From JBBECF01 sp040881945 (lineage in GTDB: Bacteria; Pseudomonadota; Alphaproteobacteria; Dongiales; Dongiaceae): a DNA stretch of 11,838 bases. The stretch covers positions 1 to 11,838 of the forward strand of contig JBBECF010000201.1 of NCBI GenBank assembly GCA_040881945.1. The letters run 5' to 3'. Below, piece after piece: positions 6,380-11,838 of this stretch. The first letter of the stretch is position 1. Each line of letters starts with the position of its first letter. The notes below the pieces were generated by a model. The model was given only the letters and a program-made list of their open reading frames with translations, had not been told where the DNA came from and ran no database searches. Made by a program: the position numbers and the translations under genes.

Positions 6380-6464
6380 CGACTGGGGCGGGAGTATAGC
6401 ACGGCTCGCGCCGCCGGCGACGACGCCGGCGCGGGGCCGTCCCGCGTCGATTCCGCCCCAGTCG
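6380..6464. repeat. Nested inverted repeats around the Sel1-gene promoter
   Basis: CGACTGGGGCGG (6380-6391) and CCGCCCCAGTCG (6453-6464) are perfect 12-bp reverse complements 61 bp apart. Inside them CGCCGGCG occurs twice (6412-6419 and 6424-6431) around ACGA, giving an 8-bp GC hairpin. The -10 element of the Sel1 gene (6393-6398) lies within the outer repeat. In a transcript coming from the lipoprotein gene, whose stop is 29 bp away, the whole region could fold into one large stem and act as a terminator or attenuator, although no T-run is seen. Confidence 0.55.
6393..6401 (-). promoter_or_regulatory. Extended -10 promoter of the Sel1-repeat gene
   Basis: On the minus strand TGCTATACT (6401-6393) is a consensus extended -10 (TGN-TATACT, five of six bases of the hexamer plus the TG). 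The -35 region is GC-rich and shows no match, as is common for extended -10 promoters. Transcription from about 6386 would give a leader of roughly 23 nt containing the GGGGA ribosome binding site, and it places the true start codon at 6363. Confidence 0.55.
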
Positions 6465-6492
6465 CGATCCGCTCGCCGACCCGGGCAGCCTG

Positions 6493-6699
6493 CTAATAAT
6501 GGGTGCGGCCGCGGTAGCCGCGATAATGGCCGTGGCCATGATGCCCGTCATCGCGGTATCCGTAACCGTATCGATAGGCGTAGCCGGGGTCGTAATAGGG
6601 GCCGTAGTAGTAACACCCGGTCACGAACAGAAATGCGAGCGCGGCGATTGCCGCGCCCAACCAGCCGGCGCCGCGTCCGGATTTGCTTCGTTTGGTCAT
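6493..6699 (-). CDS. Small Tyr/Gly/His-rich lipoprotein
   Basis: Encodes 68 residues. The N-terminus is a lipoprotein signal: a basic region (TKRSKSGRG), a hydrophobic core (AAIAALAFLF) and lipobox VTGC with Cys29 as lipidation site. The mature part is only about 40 residues and almost all Tyr, Gly, His, Arg and Asp: YYYGPYYDPG, then GYRDDGHHGHGHYRG. Similar tiny Tyr/His-rich lipoproteins are common in alphaproteobacteria, but I know no established function. The His cluster could bind metals, and the low-complexity tail is probably unstructured. A longer frame begins at 6738, but the ATG at 6699 follows GGAG and gives a clean signal peptide, so it is preferred. It lies 51 bp after the glycine-zipper gene and is probably co-transcribed with it. 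Confidence 0.72.
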   Translation of the reverse strand: MTKRSKSGRGAGWLGAAIAALAFLFVTGCYYYGPYYDPGYAYRYGYGYRDDGHHGHGHYRGYRGRTHY

Positions 6700-6750
6700 C
6701 TGCGTTCGCTCCGAAGGGGACAGAAGGGTCGCCGGCATCGTCCCAGCGCC

Positions 6751-7422
6751 TCAGCCAACCAATTCCCACGAGCCGTCGGGCTGGCGGCACGCGGTTCCGT
6801 ACACCCGTTCGGTCCGCCCGCCGATCACCGCGGTCGTGTTGTATTCGCGGCAATAGCGCCCGCGCCGGTCGGTGTAGGTGGATTGCGGTACGACGCTGTA
6901 CTCGACGCCGTTCGGGTTGCGCCAGACGACCGGCTGGCGGTCGGGGGCACGGTCCAACGCCCGGCCGAAGCAGTCGAAGTCGACCCGGTCCATGTAGCCG
7001 CCGATGCTGCCGCCGATCAGCGCCCCGATGACGGTGCCGCCGATGATCGCCGCCGTGCGGTCGCGACCGCGACCGAACTCGGCGCCGATCAGTCCGCCGG
7101 TGGCGCCGCCGATGAGGACGCCGACGAAATCGCCATAGCAGCGGTCGACATCGACGCCGCCGGGCGCTGCATAGGGCCGGTGGCGGCGCGGCTGGTCATC
7201 GTCGTCGTAGTCGTCATCATCGTATTGATCGTAATAGCGATTATGGACATGGTGGTGCCGGTGCCCGTGCTTCGCCCAGTAGCCGTGCGCCGGGGCCCAA
7301 GCCGGCGGATCCGCCCGGGCGCCGGCGAAGGGCGCAGCCGGCATCACCAGCGCCACCGCGGCGAGCATCGCCGCCACGGTGCGGCCGGTGCGACAAACGA
7401 AGGTCGTTGAACGCCTCGTCAT
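6751..7422 (-). CDS. Glycine-zipper envelope protein (17-kDa surface-antigen type) with His- and Asp-rich stretches
   Basis: Encodes 223 residues. The signal peptide ends near ARA at 35-37. The mature N-terminus carries a His-rich run at 46-60 (KHGHRHHHVH) followed by an acidic run at 65-76 (DQYDDDDYDDDD). A glycine-zipper membrane motif fills about 101-142, with GGATGGLIGAEFG and then GGTVIGALIGGSIGGYMD, two helices joined by a charged turn (GRGRDR). The C-terminal domain (about 165-223), with the string CREYNTTAVIGGRTERVYG and a last GSWELV, matches the 17-kDa surface-antigen type found in Rickettsia and other alphaproteobacteria. Four mature Cys (95, 151, 191, 212) could form two disulfides. 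The ATG follows AAAAGGAGATCGTC, a strong site. Probably outer-membrane associated; function unknown. I see no clear promoter upstream. Confidence 0.85.
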   Translation of the reverse strand: MTRRSTTFVCRTGRTVAAMLAAVALVMPAAPFAGARADPPAWAPAHGYWAKHGHRHHHVHNRYYDQYDDDDYDDDDQPRRHRPYAAPGGVDVDRCYGDFVGVLIGGATGGLIGAEFGRGRDRTAAIIGGTVIGALIGGSIGGYMDRVDFDCFGRALDRAPDRQPVVWRNPNGVEYSVVPQSTYTDRRGRYCREYNTTAVIGGRTERVYGTACRQPDGSWELVG

Positions 7423-7541
7423 GACGATCTCCTTTTCGACCTGTCATCGAGGAGACGCGTCGGCCACCTGTTATCGGCGCGGCTCGATCGGACGGCCTCG
7501 TGCCGCCGGTCGCGTCCCACCCGTCGCAAGGAGATTTTCAC

Positions 7542-7556
7542 CGGTTCGCTGAACCG
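7542..7556. repeat. Small perfect dyad CGGTTC-GCT-GAACCG
   Basis: Six-base arms at 7542-7547 and 7551-7556 flank a three-base centre, about 120-134 bp upstream of the glycine-zipper gene start. On the minus strand GTGAAAATC follows, which is not a terminator tail, so an operator is as likely as a hairpin. The rest of the 222-bp gap between the pump and the glycine-zipper gene shows no gene. Confidence 0.3.
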
Positions 7557-7599
7557 AGCCTGACCCACGCGTTCATCGGGGGTTCATCTCGGTGGCGCT

Positions 7600-7642
7600 G
7601 CGCCGATCGGGCGCCGGGCGGATGGCGGCGCGGCCGGCCGCG
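7600..7642 (-). terminator. GC-rich palindromes just after the RND pump gene
   Basis: CGCGGCCGGCCGCG (7629-7642) is a perfect 14-bp palindrome starting 3 bp beyond the pump stop codon. A second hairpin, GCGCC-GATCG-GGCGC (7600-7614), follows on the minus strand. Neither is trailed by a T-run, so intrinsic termination is uncertain; they may shield the mRNA 3' end or slow polymerase for Rho. Confidence 0.3.
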
Positions 7643-7644
7643 AC

Positions 7645-10600
7645 CTATTCGGCGGCCGCGCGCCTGCGCTCGAGCGCGCGCTCGAGGTCCAACGCGACCG
7701 CGTTCGCCGGCCGGGCGAAGCGCGCCAGAAGATCGTAGAGCACCGGGGTCAGATAGAGCGTCAGGACCGTGGCGAAGCCGAGCCCGCCGATGATCACGAT
7801 GCCGATCGCGCGGCGGCTCTCGGCGCCGGCGCCGCTGGCGATGGCGAGCGGCACGGCGCCGAGGATCGTCGAAACGACGGTCATGACGATCGGGCGGAAG
7901 CGAAGCGTCGAGCCCTCGAGGATCGCCTCGCGCACCGGCCGGCCCTGGCCGCGGAGCTGATTGGCGAAGTCGACGATCAGGATGCCGTTCTTCGCCATCA
8001 ATCCGACGAGGAGGATGAGTCCGATCTGGCTGTAGATGTTGAGCGTGTTGCCGGTGAGATGGAGCGAGGCCAGCGCCCCGAACACGGCGAGCGGGACGCC
8101 GAGCATGATCACCGCCGGGTGGACGAAGCTTTCGAACTGCGCCGCCAGCACCAGATAGACGATGAGCAGCGCCAGGCCGAAGGTGACGAGGACGCCGCCG
8201 GTCGCATCGACAAATTCGCGGGTCTGCCCGGCATAGCCGAGCTGCACCTCGGGCGGCAGCAGCTCCGCCGCCAACCCTTGCATGAAGCGCACCGCGTCGC
8301 CCAGCGTGTAGCCGTTGGCAAGCGCGGCCGATATCGTGATCGACGGCAGCCGGTCGAACCGGCGCAGCTCCGGCGAGGCCGCGACCTCGTTCAGCGACAC
8401 GAGCGCGGTCAGCGGGATAAGCGCGTCCGTATTTCCCGAACGGATGAAGATATTGGCAAGGTCGGTGGGCGTCCGGCGGTCCTCGTCGCGGGCCTGGAGG
8501 ATGACCGGATATTCGCGCCCGCGGTCGAGGAAGTTGGTGACCTCGCGCGAGGCGAGCATGGTCTGCAGGGTGCGCCCGATCTCCTCGATGTCGATCGCGA
8601 GATCGTCGGCCTTGCGACGGTCGATCGCGACGTTGAGTTGCGGCCGATTCGGTTCGAAGTCGATTTCCAGGTTTTCGAGACCGGGATTGTCGCGGGCCCG
8701 CTCCAGCACGATGTCGGTCCATTGCCGGATCGAACCATAGTCCGGCCCGCCGATCACGATCTGGAGCGGGGTGCGGCTGCCGCGCTGACCGAGCCCGGCG
8801 GGGCTCACCGGAGAGGCCCGGACCGCGGTGACCGCCGCCACCTGCGGCGCCAGCGACCGGATGATCTCCTGTTGGCTGCGCGTCCGCTCCGACCAGTCGA
8901 CGAGGCGCACGACGATGAACCCCCGCGTCGCATCGCCGCCCTGGCCCGACATCGCGAAGATCGACCGGAGATCACCGGATTTCCGCAGCTCCTCCGCCAG
9001 GCGCTCGATTTGCGCTGCGGCGCGCTCGGTATAGGCCACGGTGGCGCCCTGCGGCGCCGAGATCGGAATGAAGAACACGCCGCGATCCTCGGTCGGCGTG
9101 AGCTCCTTCGGCACCGTGAGGAACAGGGCGTAGCAGCCGACCGCGAGCCCGGCCGCGATCCCGAGCACGATCACGGGCAGCCGCAAGGCCAGCCCGAGCG
9201 ACGCGCCGTAGGCCCGCGTCACGGCCCGGATGCCCCGTTCCAGGATGCGCCCGAGCGGATTGAGGGTCTCGCGTTCGTGCAGCACCTTGGAGCACAGCGT
9301 CGCGCACAGCGTCAGCGCCACGAAGGTCGAGATCAGCACCGCCGCGGCGAGCACCAGCCCGAATTCCGTGAACAGCCGGCCGACGTTCCCCTCGAGGAAC
9401 GAAATCGGCACGAACACCGAGATCAGCGTGACCGAGGTCGCGAGCACCGCGAAGGTCACCTGGCGCGTGCCGAGATAGGCGGCGACGACCGGCGACTCGC
9501 CATGCTCGACCCGGCGCTGCACGTTCTCGATGACGATGATCGCGTCGTCGACGACGAGTCCGATCGCGAGAATCAGGGCGAGCAGCGTCAGCACGTTGAT
9601 CGAAAACCCGAAGGCGTAGATGAAGGCGAAGGTGCCGATGACGGCGACCGGAATCGTGACCGCCGGGACCAGCGTCGCGCGGGGCGTGTAGAGGAACAGG
9701 AAGATCACCAGGATGACCAACGTCATCGAGATGCCGAGCGCGATCAGGATTTCGCGGATCGAGGCGTTGATGAAGGTCGCGTCGTCCGAGGCGATGGCGA
9801 TTTCCATCCCGGCCGGCAGGACGGGCCGGAGCAGCTCGATCTGCCCGCGGACGAGCCGCGACACGGCGATCGTGTTTGCCTGGGACTGCCGCAGAATCCC
9901 GAGTCCGACCGCCTCGCGGCCGTCGGACCGGACCACCGTATCGCGGTCCTCGACGCCAAGCTCGATGTCGCCGACCTCGCCCAACCGGATCGAATAGCCC
10001 TTGATCGTCTTGATGACGACGCCGCGAAAATCCTCGATCGAGCGGAGCCGGGTGTCGGTCCGCACCGTGAACTGGCGTTGCGCCGACCGGATCTCGCCGG
10101 CCGGCAATTCGAGATTGTTGCGCAACAGCGCGGCCTCGACGTCCCGGACCGACACCTGGCGCGCCGCCATCGCCCGGCGGTCCAGCCAGACGCGCATCGC
10201 GTAGCGCCGCTCGCCGAAGATGTCGACGCGCGCGATGCCCTCGATCGTCGACAGCCGATCGACGATGTAACGGTCGGCGTAATCCGAAATCTCGGCCGCG
10301 GACATGCGGTCGCTGGTGATGGCGATCCGCATGATCGGCTGCGTGTCGCTGTCGGCCTTGACGATCTCCGGCGAATCGGCCTCCTCCGGCAGATCCTCGA
10401 TCACCCGGCTCATGGCGTCGCGGACGTCATTGGCGGCCGCATCGATGTTCCGGCCCGGCACGAATTCGACCGTGGTCCGAGCCGATCCGAACCGGCTCAC
10501 CGAACTCAAGGACTTGATGCCGTCGATGCTGCTGACGGCGCCTTCGACGATCTCGACGATATCGGTGTCGATGACCTCGGGCGAGGCCCCGATATACCGG

Positions 10601-10746
10601 GTGCTGACCGTGACGACCGCCGCATCGACGTCCGGCAGCTCGCGCACCGGAAGCCGCGTCAGCGCCGCCAGCCCGATCACGACGATGAGCGCGCTCATGA
10701 CGGTCGCGAGGACCGGCCGCCTGATCGAGATGTCCGACAGCACCAT
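7645..10746 (-). CDS. RND efflux transporter inner-membrane pump (HAE1/AcrB type)
   Basis: Encodes 1033 residues, full length for the hydrophobe/amphiphile RND class. It is a proton-driven trimeric pump that takes substrates from the periplasm or inner membrane and passes them to an outer-membrane channel. The start ISIRRPVLATVM is the classic cytoplasmic end of membrane helix 1. The proton-relay residues are present: D400 and D401 in GLVVDDAIIVIENV (helix 4), and K919 in LVGLMAKNGILIVDF (helix 10), matching AcrB D407, D408 and K940. Two large periplasmic loops lie at about 30-335 and 550-845, each followed by a block of membrane helices. The Met triad of copper/silver pumps is not visible. 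The ATG follows AAAGGACGCGCC, 24 bp after the adaptor stop, so the two form an operon. Substrates (drugs, solvents, plant phenolics, etc.) cannot be predicted. No TolC-type gene is in the window. Confidence 0.97.
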   Translation of the reverse strand: MVLSDISIRRPVLATVMSALIVVIGLAALTRLPVRELPDVDAAVVTVSTRYIGASPEVIDTDIVEIVEGAVSSIDGIKSLSSVSRFGSARTTVEFVPGRNIDAAANDVRDAMSRVIEDLPEEADSPEIVKADSDTQPIMRIAITSDRMSAAEISDYADRYIVDRLSTIEGIARVDIFGERRYAMRVWLDRRAMAARQVSVRDVEAALLRNNLELPAGEIRSAQRQFTVRTDTRLRSIEDFRGVVIKTIKGYSIRLGEVGDIELGVEDRDTVVRSDGREAVGLGILRQSQANTIAVSRLVRGQIELLRPVLPAGMEIAIASDDATFINASIREILIALGISMTLVILVIFLFLYTPRATLVPAVTIPVAVIGTFAFIYAFGFSINVLTLLALILAIGLVVDDAIIVIENVQRRVEHGESPVVAAYLGTRQVTFAVLATSVTLISVFVPISFLEGNVGRLFTEFGLVLAAAVLISTFVALTLCATLCSKVLHERETLNPLGRILERGIRAVTRAYGASLGLALRLPVIVLGIAAGLAVGCYALFLTVPKELTPTEDRGVFFIPISAPQGATVAYTERAAAQIERLAEELRKSGDLRSIFAMSGQGGDATRGFIVVRLVDWSERTRSQQEIIRSLAPQVAAVTAVRASPVSPAGLGQRGSRTPLQIVIGGPDYGSIRQWTDIVLERARDNPGLENLEIDFEPNRPQLNVAIDRRKADDLAIDIEEIGRTLQTMLASREVTNFLDRGREYPVILQARDEDRRTPTDLANIFIRSGNTDALIPLTALVSLNEVAASPELRRFDRLPSITISAALANGYTLGDAVRFMQGLAAELLPPEVQLGYAGQTREFVDATGGVLVTFGLALLIVYLVLAAQFESFVHPAVIMLGVPLAVFGALASLHLTGNTLNIYSQIGLILLVGLMAKNGILIVDFANQLRGQGRPVREAILEGSTLRFRPIVMTVVSTILGAVPLAIASGAGAESRRAIGIVIIGGLGFATVLTLYLTPVLYDLLARFARPANAVALDLERALERRRAAAE

Positions 10747-10770
10747 GGCGCGTCCTTTGGGCGGTGTCGT

Positions 10771-11838
10771 TCAGTCGCCGGCGGCGCTCGCGCCCGCCGG
10801 CCTAGGCGCGACCGGCGCGCCGTCGCGCAGGCGCTGCAGCCCGGTCGTCGCCACCAGGTCGCCTTCGGCGAGACCCTCGAGGATCTCGACCTCGCCGAAT
10901 ACGCGCTGGCCGAGGCGGATCGTAACGCGCCGCGCCACGTTGTCCGCGATCCGAAAGACGAAGCTCGACCGGCCCTCGGTGACCACCGCCTGTTCCGGCA
11001 CGAGCAGCCCGACATGCTGCTTGAGGATGATGGCCACGGTCGCGAACAGGCCGGCCGGCAACAACGAGCCCGGATTGTCGATCTCGGCCCGGACGCGGAA
11101 CGAACGCGTCACGGGATCGATGCGGCTGTCCACGGTCTCGACGCTGCCGCGGATGTCGCGGTCCGGGAACGCGTCGCTCGCGGCCAGGACCGGCGTCCCC
11201 GGCCCGATCTCGCTGAAAAAGATCTCCGGCACCGAGAATTCGATCTCGAGCGGCGACAGGGCGTCGAGCGTGGTAATGACCGTCTCGTCGTCGACCCAGG
11301 CGCCGAGACTGACATTGCGCAGCCCGACCACGCCGTCGAAGGGCGCCCGAACCTCGCGGTCGCTGAGGCGGCTCGCGGCATTGTCCAGCCGCGCCTTGGC
11401 GACCAGGTGCTGGGCGCGCAACTCGTCGATCTGCGCCTGCGCCATTGTCTGCTTCAGGGCAAGCTGCTGGCCGCGCTCGAAATTCAGCCGCGCCTCCTCG
11501 ACCAGCGCCTTGGCCTCGGCCACGGCGGCGCGCTCCGGCGCGTCGTCGAGCGAGATCAGGAAATCGCCCTGGTTGATCCGCTGGCCGGCCTCGAAATGGA
11601 TCTTGGCGATCCGGCCGGAGACGGTCGTTACGACATCGATGGACTGCGCGGCGCGCGTCGTTCCGACCGCCTCGACGATGGATCGGACCGGGCGCTCGAC
11701 GACGCGCGCGACCTCGATCGGCAGGGGCGCCGCGCTCGGCGTCGCGGTCGGCTTGCCGGCGGTGAGGATGTCCTCGGCGTACCACAGCCAGGCGCCGGTC
11801 ACGGCGGCGCCGCCGACGATCAGGATGAACAACTGTCG
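10771..11838 (-). CDS. RND periplasmic adaptor (membrane fusion protein), 5' end outside window
   Basis: At least 356 codons are present; the frame is open to the window edge and the true start probably lies beyond 11838. A TTG at 11832 is the only possible start inside the window, and nothing upstream can be checked. Numbering from that TTG, an N-terminal membrane anchor (FILIVGGAAVTGAWLWYA) is followed by a first lipoyl half (VSGRIAKIHFEAGQRINQGD, about 71-90), a coiled-coil hairpin rich in Ala, Glu, Gln and Arg (99-158), the second lipoyl half (VRAPFDGVVGLRN, 161-173), a beta-barrel (about 195-270) and a membrane-proximal domain to the end. The hairpin is short, as in adaptors for RND pumps that use TolC-like channels. 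It links the downstream pump to the outer-membrane channel. The stop lies 24 bp before the pump gene. Confidence 0.94.
   Translation of the reverse strand, partial: RQLFILIVGGAAVTGAWLWYAEDILTAGKPTATPSAAPLPIEVARVVERPVRSIVEAVGTTRAAQSIDVVTTVSGRIAKIHFEAGQRINQGDFLISLDDAPERAAVAEAKALVEEARLNFERGQQLALKQTMAQAQIDELRAQHLVAKARLDNAASRLSDREVRAPFDGVVGLRNVSLGAWVDDETVITTLDALSPLEIEFSVPEIFFSEIGPGTPVLAASDAFPDRDIRGSVETVDSRIDPVTRSFRVRAEIDNPGSLLPAGLFATVAIILKQHVGLLVPEQAVVTEGRSSFVFRIADNVARRVTIRLGQRVFGEVEILEGLAEGDLVATTGLQRLRDGAPVAPRPAGASAAGD

Noticed and set aside
5389..6399. Long open frame on the plus strand opposite the Sel1 gene
   Set aside because: It is rich in Arg, Gly, His and Ala with no domain, as expected for the antisense of a GC-rich repeat gene. 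The minus-strand Sel1/peptidoglycan-binding protein explains the region.
6364..6402. GTG at 6402 as start of the Sel1 protein
   Set aside because: It falls at the extended -10 promoter element and would place extra residues before a clean signal peptide; the ATG at 6363 has its own ribosome site.
6499..7410. Plus-strand frame with many Val/Ile/Ala residues resembling a membrane protein
   Set aside because: Its hydrophobic look comes from the antisense of Tyr/Asp/His codons and the glycine zipper. The minus-strand genes have proper signals and ribosome sites.
7538..8722. Long alternative frame on the minus strand within the RND pump gene
   Set aside because: It encodes an Arg/Pro/Ala-rich low-complexity product overlapping the conserved C-terminal half of the pump; it is a frame shadow of high-GC coding.
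10802..11785. Long alternative minus-strand frame within the adaptor gene
   Set aside because: Arg-rich, no recognisable fold, and wholly inside the adaptor frame, which shows clear lipoyl and hairpin segments.
1..11838. CRISPR array, tRNA, rRNA, riboswitch or complete insertion sequence
   Set aside because: I saw no regularly spaced repeats, no cloverleaf-like or rRNA sequence, no recognisable riboswitch core and no intact transposase with terminal repeats.

Overview
The window looks like a piece of a high-GC proteobacterial chromosome, probably an alphaproteobacterium. The reasons are GC-rich coding on the right, a Sel1-repeat protein with a peptidoglycan-binding tail, a glycine-zipper envelope protein and an RND pump of the proteobacterial type. 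The exact taxon cannot be fixed. All intact genes read on the minus strand. One gene remnant reads on the plus strand at the left edge.

Left part (1 to about 5340). A decayed fragment of an rve-type integrase/transposase (2-205, plus strand) is followed by a five-gene operon that reads leftward from about 5230. In transcription order it encodes an ABC ATPase with TOBE domain, a metallo-beta-lactamase-fold hydrolase, two permeases and a secreted substrate-binding protein. Together they form an ABC importer of the polyamine / iron(III) / 2-aminoethylphosphonate superclass; the substrate cannot be named from sequence. The hydrolase is locked into the operon by a 4-bp start/stop overlap with the ATPase, so it probably works on what the importer brings in. 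A sigma-70-like promoter (5202-5230) with a perfect dyad just downstream (5168-5186) precedes the operon. This part is clearly less GC-rich than the rest (60-base samples: 53% at 2701-2760, 75% at 9001-9060), which, with the transposase remnant, suggests horizontal acquisition.

Middle part (5428-7422). Three envelope-type genes lie here: a periplasmic Sel1-repeat/peptidoglycan-binding protein, a tiny Tyr/Gly/His-rich lipoprotein, and a glycine-zipper protein with His-rich and Asp-rich stretches. An extended -10 promoter and a nested inverted-repeat structure precede the Sel1 gene.

Right part (7645-11838). A tripartite efflux module: a periplasmic adaptor (5' end outside the window) followed 24 bp later by a 1033-residue RND inner-membrane pump. 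No outer-membrane channel gene is present in the window. I saw no tRNA, rRNA, CRISPR array or complete insertion sequence. No wholly new system is evident; the most unusual items are the hydrolase built into the importer operon, the inverted repeats around the Sel1 promoter, and the apparent island boundary near 5340-5430.
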